Below the pieces are notes generated by a model, which saw only the letters and a list, made by a program, of their open reading frames with translations, did no database searches and had not been told where the DNA came from. 24,710 bases of DNA from Dehalococcoidia bacterium UBA1151 (lineage in GTDB: Bacteria > Chloroflexota > Dehalococcoidia > Lucifugimonadales > Lucifugimonadaceae): the NCBI GenBank assembly GCA_002311865.1, contig DBZV01000137.1:1-24710 (forward strand), read 5' to 3'. Below are positions 16,986-24,008 of the stretch, piece after piece. The translations under genes and the position numbers were made by a program. Every line of letters begins with the position of its first letter. Positions within the stretch are counted from its first letter, which is position 1.

Positions 16986-18155
16986 TTAGCCCAGAATCTC
17001 TTTCAGGCGTCGTGAGACTTCATCGATCTCCCAGTCCTCGCAGAGGCGAACGTCCAGTCGGATTGTCTGTGCATCTGCGCCGCTCATCGCGGCAATAGAA
17101 GGCTCCCCGGCCTCAAGTTCCACAAGAACATCGTCTGCAGTCTTGCCGGATTCTGCGGGAACGTTCACCAGCACGGTTGGGTAGAGACGTCCCGCATGGT
17201 CGGGATCCATTAGCGTGACACCTGCAGAGACGGCCCCATCAATCTGGCCAAAAAGACGATCGGCATGCTGTCGCTGGTCGCTGATTAGCGCCTCTTCATC
17301 TTCTTCCGCGAATATTTCGAGCGCCGTGACCAAGCCAATGACCTCTTCCTTGCTGACCTTTGTCACGCGCCCAATACCCTGCGTGGGCGTCGACTGCATC
17401 CCAGCGGCCTCGATCAGATCTGCACGTCCGGCCAGGATGCCAGAGCCCTGTGGCCCTCGAAGCCCCTTACCGCCTGAGAACGTGACGAGTGCGGCGCCTG
17501 CGTCTATGTAGCGATGCAGATGTCGCTTGGGCGGCAGGTTGTTGCTGTTGTCCACCAGCACCGGCACATCATGTCGATCGGCGATCTCCACAACCTGCTC
17601 TACAGTGAGATTCCCACCCATTTCGCCGGTGCCCCAGTAGACCATCGCCGTATTGTCGGTGAATGCAGCTTCAAACTCCTCCGCGGATGTCACACTGCCA
17701 TCGCCCACTTCCACAAACGTGATCCCGGTCGTCTTAACGGCATGAGCGTAGCCGTAGTGGGTGTACTCCACGTCCTCATCGTTCGTCCGACGAGCGAACC
17801 GCTCGGCGATGACTTCGTGCTTCATGCCTTCAAGTTGCGGCAACTGCATCATCTTCGCTGGATCATTGCCTGTGAGGATGGCTGCAGTTCCCACCAGCAT
17901 CGCCGCAGCACATCCCGACACCACCAGCCCTCCCTCAGCGTGGGTGTGCTTCGCTATGACATCTCCAGCCGCCTTCTGAAGCGACGGCATGATGACGTGG
18001 GATTTTGAGGCCGCTCGCATCGCGTCCATAACCTCGTCCCGCATCAGCGTGCCACCCACCCGTGTGTGGTGGCAGGTGGCGTTGATAACCGGGTGCAGGC
18101 CAAGGGCCGCATACGGATTGGACGTGTATTCGTCGATTGAAGGCAATGTGACCAC
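16986..18155 (-). CDS. SelA/DgaE-like PLP-dependent enzyme
   Basis: A fold-type I PLP protein of 389 residues. Lys230 in TFSGGKGLRGPQGSG is the Schiff-base lysine in the SelA/D-glucosaminate-6-phosphate ammonia-lyase pattern, VDNSNNLPP (201-209) places the ring-binding Asp202, and VINATCHHTRVGG (23-35) matches the family's opening motif. The family includes DgaE-like lyases, SelA and uncharacterised amino-acid or sugar-acid enzymes. No selC or selB is visible, so selenocysteine synthesis is unlikely; a lyase acting on an amino sugar acid fits the neighbours. The start is GTG at 18155; TTG at 18146 is an alternative and no ATG fits. Confidence 0.9.
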   Translation of the reverse strand: MVTLPSIDEYTSNPYAALGLHPVINATCHHTRVGGTLMRDEVMDAMRAASKSHVIMPSLQKAAGDVIAKHTHAEGGLVVSGCAAAMLVGTAAILTGNDPAKMMQLPQLEGMKHEVIAERFARRTNDEDVEYTHYGYAHAVKTTGITFVEVGDGSVTSAEEFEAAFTDNTAMVYWGTGEMGGNLTVEQVVEIADRHDVPVLVDNSNNLPPKRHLHRYIDAGAALVTFSGGKGLRGPQGSGILAGRADLIEAAGMQSTPTQGIGRVTKVSKEEVIGLVTALEIFAEEDEEALISDQRQHADRLFGQIDGAVSAGVTLMDPDHAGRLYPTVLVNVPAESGKTADDVLVELEAGEPSIAAMSGADAQTIRLDVRLCEDWEIDEVSRRLKEILG

Positions 18156-18331
18156 CAGATATACGAGCTAATTTGATCTGACGTGACTATATCGCGAGCG
18201 GTCAACACGCGATTGTTGTACTCTCCCGGTTTCTCAACCTTTCGAAATTGAGGTTCAAAACGATTCTGCTTATCCGCCAATCTCGGTAGGGGCAGTTTTG
18301 AAGCCTGCCCTTCCCAGACAAGGAGACGAAG
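18156..18331. promoter_or_regulatory. Divergent promoter region with leader hairpin
   Basis: The 176 bases separate the SelA-like and SMP-30 genes. AGGGGCAG (18288-18295) pairs with CTGCCCTT (18305-18312) to give an 8-bp stem with one G-T pair and a 9-base loop, ending 8 bases before the AGGAG ribosome binding site (18321-18325). CTCAA and TTGAG flank a TTTCGAAA core around 18233-18251. These may be operator or leader elements for the divergent genes. I could not assign a -35/-10 pair. Confidence 0.4.
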
Positions 18332-19234
18332 ATGGTATACGAAATAGAAATGATCGCTGACTTCAAATGTCGAGTTGGTGAAGGGCCTGTGTGGGATCCA
18401 AAGTGTCAGGTGTTGGACTGGACCGATATCCAGACAGGCCGGATGTTCGAGTTCGACCCCGCTACCGGCAAGAGCCGAAAAATCTATCAGGGCGAGTACA
18501 TCGGCGGGTATGCCAACAACAAGCAGGGCGGTAAGTTGATGGCCAGCTGGTCCGGCATTGGTCTCTGGCGTGAAGGAGAGGACATCTCCTACATCCACCA
18601 AGGCTTGTACAGGGGCCGAAACATGCAGTTCAACGATGTCTCCGCAAGTCCCGCGGGGCAGTTGTACGCAGGCACCTACTACGATGGCGACCCACCCGGA
18701 ACGCTGTACCGGTTCGATCCTGACGGCTCGATCAATCTGATCGAAGACGACGTGAGAATCTCAAACGGCATCGGCTACTCACCTGATCTTTCGACGATCT
18801 ACTTCATCGACTCCCCCACCCGGAAAGTCTCCGCATATGATCTCGACGCGAAGAGCGGGGACTGGTCAAATAAGAGAACGCTGGTGACGCTCGGCGACAA
18901 CGAAGGCATCCCCGATGGCATGACTGTCGATGGCGAGGGATTTCTGTGGGTCGCAACGTGGGGCGGTGGATGCGTGATCAGATTTGATCCCGATGGCAAG
19001 GAAGAGCGCCGGATTCACTTCCCGGCCACTCAGACGTCTAGCGCCATGTTTGGTGGCAAGGACCTCAACGAGCTATACGTCACCACCGCCTGGAACGGGA
19101 CCGGAGAGGCGCCCGCAGGCTTTGAGGCGGTGGGCTACGATTTTTCAGCCCACCGAGGTGGAGAGCTGTACCGGGTAAAGCTGGATATCCAGGGCAAGCT
19201 GGAATTCGAAACAGATTTCGCTTGGCCTGACTAA
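18332..19234 (+). CDS. SMP-30/gluconolactonase/LRE family hydrolase
   Basis: A six-bladed beta-propeller lactonase of 300 residues. Metal ligands of the SMP-30 family are matched by Glu17 (GEGPVWD), Asn145 (ISNGIGYSPD) and Asp195 (PDGMTVD); Asn101 (QFNDV) matches the substrate-site Asn. DGEGFLWVATWGGG follows. The enzymes hydrolyse aldonolactones such as gluconolactone to sugar acids. AGGAG six bases upstream fixes the start. The next gene encodes a sugar-acid dehydratase, so this lactonase could supply its substrate. The exact sugar is unknown. Confidence 0.93.
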   Translation: MVYEIEMIADFKCRVGEGPVWDPKCQVLDWTDIQTGRMFEFDPATGKSRKIYQGEYIGGYANNKQGGKLMASWSGIGLWREGEDISYIHQGLYRGRNMQFNDVSASPAGQLYAGTYYDGDPPGTLYRFDPDGSINLIEDDVRISNGIGYSPDLSTIYFIDSPTRKVSAYDLDAKSGDWSNKRTLVTLGDNEGIPDGMTVDGEGFLWVATWGGGCVIRFDPDGKEERRIHFPATQTSSAMFGGKDLNELYVTTAWNGTGEAPAGFEAVGYDFSAHRGGELYRVKLDIQGKLEFETDFAWPD

Positions 19235-19468
19235 CCGCCCTCTCTGACAATTCTGAACGCGCTACAGGTCCACGTGCATGAGAATCTTGGGATGTTGATC
19301 CGCTGACCCATGACGCAACCGAGGTGGGGAAAGCCCCGCAGCTACCGGACGAGGTTCAGACGCGGATGGCGCTATTGCATCGCCCGCAAACCTGAGTCAC
19401 TATGGCTCCAGAAATCAGAGCGGCATATTTTTGGTGGCTGATGCGGCGACCACACACGGAGACCTCCA
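19235..19468 (+). promoter_or_regulatory. Structured leader upstream of the mannonate-dehydratase-like gene
   Basis: No gene is seen in these 234 bases. Three nested stems can be drawn by eye: ATCCGC (19298-19303) with GCGGAT (19362-19367), AACC (19317-19320) with GGTT (19353-19356), and GGTGGGG (19323-19329) with CCCCGC (19334-19339) around an AAAG loop. The segments CTGACCC, CGCAACCG and GGTGGGGAAAGCC faintly recall a cobalamin riboswitch, but the order and spacing do not fit well. GGAG (19458-19461) is the ribosome binding site. Regulation by RNA structure is a hypothesis. Confidence 0.35.
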
Positions 19469-20473
19469 ATGATCAAAATCGGCACAAGGATCAGCCCGGA
19501 CTGGCTGGAGCGACCAGATGATCTGGCGTTCTTGAAGCAGATCGGTATCGAGTACGTCGATATCACGCTGGACATGGTCGATGGCTACAAAGAGACCGGC
19601 GGCCGCATCGAGAAGGATGCTCTCGAAAAGGTTATGGAAGATCTGGACGGCCATGGCCTGACGATTGAGCGGGCCAACTTTCTGAGTTCGGAGTTGATGC
19701 CGGTTTATCTGGGTGACAAGTCAACCCCCCAAATTCTGGAGAACGCAGAGCACACGTCAGATGTCCTGGGCGCGGCTGGAATCCCGCTTCTTGGCGTACA
19801 GATCTTCTCCGCCGCACAGATGTTGGCCGGCGGTCAGGCCGGCGAGTATAGCTGGCGCGAAGGTCGTGGCGACTACCAGTACCTGCACATCGACGTGCGA
19901 GAGGCTATCAAGGAGTATCCACCGCCCGAGGGTGCGCCCACACACGACGAACTGTGGGAGCGGCTCATCTCCATCTACAAGGCCGTCACGCCGATTGCCG
20001 AAACCCATGGAATGAACGTAGCCATGCACGGCAACGACCCGCCGGTGCCATCCGTATACGGAATCCCGCAGATTCTCTACAACCAGGCGGCATACGATCG
20101 CCTTTTCCGGGAGGTGCCTAACCCGAACAACGGCGTCACATTCTGCGTGGGAACCCGGTACGAGTCGGGCGAAGACATCTTCAAGATGATCAAGGACTTT
20201 GGCGAGGCCAAGCGGCTCTTCCACGTCCACTTCCGCAACGTTCTTGGAACGATTCCCGCCAACGGCGAGTATTCAGAAGTTGCGCCAGACGAGGGTGATC
20301 TGAACATGGCCGATGTCGCACGTGCCTTGCATGAGGTCGACTACGACGGTGTTATCGACTACGACCACGTCATGCGCCTGATCAACGATCCCGAAGGCAA
20401 GCGGTATATCGCCTACTGCGTCGGCTATATGCGGGGCATCCTGAACTCCATTCAGGGACCCAAGACGGCATAG
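19469..20473 (+). CDS. Mannonate dehydratase family protein (UxuA-like)
   Basis: A TIM-barrel protein of 334 residues, slightly shorter than typical UxuA. UxuA dehydrates D-mannonate to 2-keto-3-deoxy-D-gluconate. The metal-site pattern is present: His187 in MHGNDPP (the family usually has HPDDPP), Cys226 in FCVGT, His254 in VHFRNV and Asp299 in DYDH. The HGN substitution and the absence of uxaC, uxuB or kdgK nearby leave the substrate open; a related sugar acid is possible. GGAG lies 7 bases before the start. The gene is 2 bases from the serine hydrolase gene, so the two are surely co-transcribed. Confidence 0.92.
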   Translation: MIKIGTRISPDWLERPDDLAFLKQIGIEYVDITLDMVDGYKETGGRIEKDALEKVMEDLDGHGLTIERANFLSSELMPVYLGDKSTPQILENAEHTSDVLGAAGIPLLGVQIFSAAQMLAGGQAGEYSWREGRGDYQYLHIDVREAIKEYPPPEGAPTHDELWERLISIYKAVTPIAETHGMNVAMHGNDPPVPSVYGIPQILYNQAAYDRLFREVPNPNNGVTFCVGTRYESGEDIFKMIKDFGEAKRLFHVHFRNVLGTIPANGEYSEVAPDEGDLNMADVARALHEVDYDGVIDYDHVMRLINDPEGKRYIAYCVGYMRGILNSIQGPKTA

Positions 20474-20475
20474 TC

Positions 20476-21879
20476 ATGGCGAGCACGAACAACTCAATCG
20501 CCGCCGTCGAAGACCTGCTTGCCCATCAATTCGAATCCCTTGGCTCGCCGGGGCTGGGCGCGGGGATTGTCCAGGGCGACGAACTCATCTGGTCTGGCGG
20601 TTTTGGTGTCACTGACCTTGAAACCGGGCAAGCACCGCATAGCAGAACTATTGCCCGCGTCGCGTCCATAACCAAGACGTTCACGGCTACAGCAATTCTC
20701 CAGCTGAGGGACGAGGGAAAGCTGGCGCTTGATGACCCGCTGACGGCGCATCTTCCAGAGTTCGCACAGGTTCAGGAGCGCGACGGGCGAGTGGAAGACG
20801 TGACGTTGCGCCGCATGCTGACGCACTACTCCGGCCTATCGGCGGAGACCACTGGCCTCAGTTGGGCCGCCGAAGAGTTCCCGACACGTGAACAGATACT
20901 CAGCGCACTGCCCGACACCGAAGTAGTCATCCCCGCGGACTCCCAGTGGAAGTACTCCAACCTGGCATATGGCCTCCTGGGCGAGGTGATCACACGCGTA
21001 TCGGGCACGGATTATGTTGACTACATGCACCAGAATGTCATCGACCCTGTCGGCCTGAAATCAACGGTGTTCGATCTCACAGACGAGCTGCGCCCGGACT
21101 TCTACACCGGCTACGACTCCGTAGTCCACGGCGACGAATCGAGAGCTGAAGTGCGGGTAGCTGCCTACCGACATCTCAACGGCGTCATGTCCTGCGGACA
21201 GCTCCACGCCAACGTGGAAGACCTTGCGAAGTGGATCTCATTCCAGTTCCGAGAAGACGGTGGTGAGCGCAACGGCGCGCAGGTGCTAAAGGGCCGAACG
21301 CTCCGCGAGATGCACCGCCCTCAGTACATCGAACCAGACTGGTCGAGTGGCCAGTGTCTGAGCTGGCGGGTGTTCCGGATTGAGGACCGGGTTTACCATA
21401 ACCACGGCGGAGGGATTCACGGCTTCGGATCGCTGATGGTCTTCAACATCCCCACAAAGACTGGCGTCATCATCCTGGCTAACGCGTGGCCGCTAGTGGG
21501 CGTTGAGCCAATTGCGCGTCATGCGATTGAGACGTTCCTCACGGGTAACCCCGGGGCGGACATTGTGGTGAACCCCGTTGAGGTTCCGGACCCCGCACCT
21601 ACGCCCGACGAGTTGACCGAGTACACCGGCTACTACATCGCCGAGCCAGGAATCCCGGCCAACATCGATTACCGTGATGGCCACCTCTGGCTCACCGCTC
21701 CCGGCAACAGCGGCTACTCCATCCACGCACCAGCGCAGTTCGACGCATCCGGTACGGACGGCACATTCATCTTACGCGGCGGCCGAGGCTCCGGCGAGAA
21801 GGCTGTGTTCACCACTAGCGGCCACGACGGCTCCCCCGGCTTCACACTCGGCGGCTGGTGGTACCAGAAGGATCGGTAG
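20476..21879 (+). CDS. Serine hydrolase, class C beta-lactamase/DD-peptidase-like
   Basis: A 467-residue protein. Ser64-x-x-Lys67 (SITK) is the nucleophile motif, Tyr160-Ser-Asn162 the YxN motif, and His310-Gly-Gly the third motif replacing KTG. The catalytic domain spans residues 10-360; a C-terminal beta-rich domain (about 370-467, beginning PTPDELTEYTGYY) resembles the lipocalin-like tail of many esterase-type members. No signal peptide is seen, which argues against a periplasmic beta-lactamase and for a cytoplasmic esterase, amidase or lactonase. It follows the dehydratase gene by 2 bases. The substrate is unknown. Confidence 0.93.
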   Translation: MASTNNSIAAVEDLLAHQFESLGSPGLGAGIVQGDELIWSGGFGVTDLETGQAPHSRTIARVASITKTFTATAILQLRDEGKLALDDPLTAHLPEFAQVQERDGRVEDVTLRRMLTHYSGLSAETTGLSWAAEEFPTREQILSALPDTEVVIPADSQWKYSNLAYGLLGEVITRVSGTDYVDYMHQNVIDPVGLKSTVFDLTDELRPDFYTGYDSVVHGDESRAEVRVAAYRHLNGVMSCGQLHANVEDLAKWISFQFREDGGERNGAQVLKGRTLREMHRPQYIEPDWSSGQCLSWRVFRIEDRVYHNHGGGIHGFGSLMVFNIPTKTGVIILANAWPLVGVEPIARHAIETFLTGNPGADIVVNPVEVPDPAPTPDELTEYTGYYIAEPGIPANIDYRDGHLWLTAPGNSGYSIHAPAQFDASGTDGTFILRGGRGSGEKAVFTTSGHDGSPGFTLGGWWYQKDR

Positions 21880-21885
21880 ATACGA

Positions 21886-22308
21886 CTAAGCGGCAAATGG
21901 GTTGGTGATGGTTAGACCCTCGATGCGTTGGCCGTCCTGCAAATCCTCAGTGATCAAACGGGAAGACCCGCTATCGAGGGCGGAGGCGATTATGAGCGAG
22001 TCGTAAAAGCTGTATCGATACCGTGCTTGAATATCCAGTGCGCCGCCATAGATCGACGCGCTGGGCATGACGACCCATAGCGGTGCTAGGACGAAATCGA
22101 GGAACCGACGAGCATCGGAAATAGTGGCCGGGTTATCGATACGGCGGGTGATGACGTTCAACGTCTCTTGTACCACCTGAAAACTGATCCGCCCTGAACG
22201 GTTTTCCTGCGCGTTATTGATCAGTCCTACGGCAATTCCGCGTTTTCGGTGATCGACACCGTCAAACATGTAGATGAACACATTGGAGTCGATAAAGTCA
22301 CCGCTCAT
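21886..22308 (-). CDS. PIN-domain ribonuclease toxin, VapC-like
   Basis: A 140-residue PIN domain. The acidic site is Asp7 (FIDSNV), Glu48 (QETLN), Asp103 (YDSLIIASAL) and Asp122 (ITEDLQDG), the standard set for Mg-dependent VapC ribonucleases, which cleave tRNA or rRNA sites. The gene overlaps the upstream antitoxin gene by 11 bases, the usual toxin-antitoxin arrangement. It converges on the serine hydrolase gene, with 6 bases between them. The RNA target cannot be read from sequence. Confidence 0.92.
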   Translation of the reverse strand: MSGDFIDSNVFIYMFDGVDHRKRGIAVGLINNAQENRSGRISFQVVQETLNVITRRIDNPATISDARRFLDFVLAPLWVVMPSASIYGGALDIQARYRYSFYDSLIIASALDSGSSRLITEDLQDGQRIEGLTITNPFAA

Positions 22309-22522
22309 TCATCTCGTCCCTGGTGAATTTGCGTCCTCCGGTGTTGACGTATCTTTGCATCTCTTCGATCAACGCCCTCGATTGATCGGCTCGCTGCCCT
22401 TGCCGCGTGTATTCGACTAGCCACAGGCGAAATTGCTCGTTCAACGTCGACCTTTCAGAGCGCGCACGATCGCGAGCTGCCTCTATTAGATCTTCATTTG
22501 CGCTAAGAGTAACATTTTTCAC
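22298..22522 (-). CDS. Antitoxin of a VapBC pair, ribbon-helix-helix type
   Basis: With GTG at 22522 as start the protein has 74 residues and opens MKNVTLSANEDLIEAARDRA, the usual strand-helix beginning of ribbon-helix-helix antitoxins. The second helix (STLNEQFRLWLVEY) and a C-terminal tail (FTRDEMNER) that would wrap the toxin follow. A GTG at 22537 would add five residues encoded within the candidate operator and is less likely. It lies immediately upstream of, and overlaps, the PIN toxin gene; such antitoxins repress their own promoter. Confidence 0.85.
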   Translation of the reverse strand: MKNVTLSANEDLIEAARDRARSERSTLNEQFRLWLVEYTRQGQRADQSRALIEEMQRYVNTGGRKFTRDEMNER

Positions 22523-22550
22523 GAATGTAGTGTACACGAAAGTAGTGTAC
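22521..22550. promoter_or_regulatory. Tandem 15-bp repeat, candidate VapBC operator
   Basis: Two adjacent 15-bp direct repeats (22521-22535 and 22536-22550) differ at one base: ACGAATGTAGTGTAC and ACGAAAGTAGTGTAC. They abut the antitoxin start. On the minus strand each contains TACACT, which could serve as a -10 element, so antitoxin binding would block transcription. Ribbon-helix-helix dimers often bind tandem sites, which supports an autoregulatory operator. Confidence 0.55.
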
Positions 22551-22566
22551 TCAGCAAGCTGGCCCC

Positions 22567-22579
22567 CTTGTCAGACAAG
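22567..22579. repeat. Short perfect inverted repeat near the NTPase end
   Basis: CTTGTC and GACAAG flank one base. It lies between the VapBC operator and the NTPase stop. No T tract follows, so it is not a clear terminator; it could be a regulator-binding palindrome. Confidence 0.35.
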
Positions 22580-22589
22580 AGGACAGCGG

Positions 22590-23110
22590 CTAGATCACTG
22601 AACTGATCCAATCATCAATCAGAACGGAAGCTAAACCCGATTTCGTTGATTCGACACGCAATACTTCCTTATCGGACCGCGCTTCAATCGAAGCCAGTAT
22701 TTCGGTTGATTTCTCTCTGACTATTGCAATCACGGGCGTCTCACTATCGAGGCAAGCGTTGAGCAATGGGTCGAACGGAGGATACATCGCTGAGATGAGC
22801 CCTATCTCATCAATGACGTAGGCATCTGCCGGTTGATTTTGATCTAGCTCAGCGTCATCAATTGAAGCGAACAGTTCGAGATCGATGCTATAGCGCCCCA
22901 TCCGGATTTCAGACTCAAGACTGACGTGGGCAAGAGTGCCCTCAACCGAGTTAATACCTTTCAGGGTCCAGCCAACGCGCTCGCCGTTTTCGATGATCGA
23001 CATGAGGTAAATCCGCGCCAGTTCAGGTTGCGATGGCGCTCAACCGCGTCCGCCACAACCGTTGATTTGCCGATGCCTGCGGGACCTGTGAGGATGAAGT
23101 TGATTGTCAT
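22590..23110 (-). pseudogene. THEP1-like nucleoside-triphosphatase, frameshifted
   Basis: The two halves of an NTPase_1 (THEP1/DUF265) P-loop protein lie in different frames. From the ATG at 23110, the first frame encodes a Walker A loop (ILTGPAGIGKST) and continues to NWRGFT, stopping at 22961. The second frame, open from about 23003, encodes IENGERVGW, a segment like MGRYSIDLE, and a Walker B-like AYVIDEIG to the stop at 22590. The family runs these motifs continuously, with the G-F-x-T and E-x-G-x-R-x-G segments adjacent, so one base has been gained or lost near 23000. This is either a pseudogene or an assembly error; joined, the protein would be about 172 residues. Confidence 0.8.
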
Positions 23111-23220
23111 ATGGTCATCGTGCGCCGCCGGTAGGTGCCCTTCGAGTAGCCTCAGGATACCTACCTGGATAGTCTATCGTCATGCGGTGGCTCGTCACTC
23201 AAGCATCGCCCGCTGATGAG

Positions 23221-23256
23221 AAAAGGTTTCCTTCGAGGGTCTCAGGAAACCTTTTT
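23221..23256 (-). terminator. Intrinsic terminator-like hairpin after the NIPSNAP gene
   Basis: A perfect 12-bp inverted repeat (23221-23232 and 23244-23255) has an 11-base loop. Read on the minus strand it begins with an A run and ends in TTTT, 43 bases beyond the NIPSNAP stop. On the plus strand it ends in TTTTT. GGTCTC (23238-23243) and GAGACC (23257-23262) could form a competing stem. Confidence 0.65.
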
Positions 23257-23298
23257 GAGACCGCGATAGCCGCGAGCTTCAGAAAACGTCCTCTTGCA

Positions 23299-23913
23299 CT
23301 ACTGAACCGGCGAGAAATCCGCCGCGTACATCAGTGTGTTGCGCATAGAGATTGGCGATACGCCGGAAGCCGGTGGCCATCCGATTGACGCAAACTGTTT
23401 GCGCCCCTCAACTCGGTGCTCCCAGCTTTCGTACGCCCACATGTGTGCCCACTGGTTGATCGTCCCGATATCTGAATACCAGACGCCGACCGGCTTGGAG
23501 AGGCCCATGCGCGCATCTATTTTGGTTGCCCACGCGTCGATGACCTTCGGAATAGCGCCCGCGGGGTATCTGTATACCCTCAACTCGAACAGCGGACCAA
23601 TCTTGCGCGTAATGTCCAGGTCAGGCATGAAGGGGGCAGGGATGAAGATTTCCGACTTCTGTTTTTCTATGAACTCACTGGTGTTGGGTGGGTAGACGCC
23701 ATCTTCCACCACCTTCTTCCTGATCTCGGTGCGCTGGTTCATATCGTCGTACTGCCAGATATGGAGCACCCGGTTCAGCTCGCCAATCTCACTGTAGAAG
23801 AAGCCCACCAGTGGCGAGTACTCGACGCGTTTTCCAACCTTTTCGCCGGTTCGTTTCAGGAATTCTGGTGTTGAGCCATACTTCAGGTCGTAGGTGCGAA
23901 ATTCGTGAATCAT
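23299..23913 (-). CDS. NIPSNAP family protein
   Basis: A 204-residue protein made of two ferredoxin-like (dimeric alpha-beta barrel) halves. The first opens MIHEFRTYDLKYG and includes LNRVLHIWQYDDMNQR; the second opens LFELRVYRYPAG and includes INQWAHMWAYESWEHR. This duplicated pattern is typical of bacterial NIPSNAP proteins, whose biochemical role is poorly known. GGAG lies 6 bases before the ATG at 23913, and a terminator hairpin follows the gene. It is divergent from the MFS transporter gene, so they may share regulation. Confidence 0.9.
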   Translation of the reverse strand: MIHEFRTYDLKYGSTPEFLKRTGEKVGKRVEYSPLVGFFYSEIGELNRVLHIWQYDDMNQRTEIRKKVVEDGVYPPNTSEFIEKQKSEIFIPAPFMPDLDITRKIGPLFELRVYRYPAGAIPKVIDAWATKIDARMGLSKPVGVWYSDIGTINQWAHMWAYESWEHRVEGRKQFASIGWPPASGVSPISMRNTLMYAADFSPVQ

Positions 23914-23937
23914 CGACGGCTCCGGGGTGAAAGATTT

Positions 23938-23974
23938 GTTAGCAGTTGGGGCAGGTTACACCCCCGAAGCTAAC
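23938..23974. promoter_or_regulatory. Two-tier inverted repeat in the NIPSNAP/MFS intergenic region
   Basis: GTTAGC (23938-23943) pairs with GCTAAC (23969-23974), and inside it GGGG (23948-23951) pairs with CCCC (23961-23965). The 95-base divergent gap must hold both promoters, so this palindrome may be an operator for a regulator encoded elsewhere. Confidence 0.4.
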
Positions 23975-24008
23975 CGACCGGGCGCGACGGCACTAAACTA
24001 TCCGGCGC

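Noticed and set aside
17514..18008. 164-codon plus-strand frame opposite the SelA-like gene
   Set aside because: His-rich shadow frame of a well-supported PLP enzyme gene.
19260..19400. Cobalamin riboswitch
   Set aside because: Only partial resemblance of short boxes; the order and spacing of the conserved core are wrong and the downstream genes are not B12-related. Kept only as an unspecified structured leader.
23182..23388. 68-codon plus-strand frame across the terminator
   Set aside because: It runs through the terminator hairpin and antisense into the NIPSNAP gene and shows no motif or ribosome binding site.
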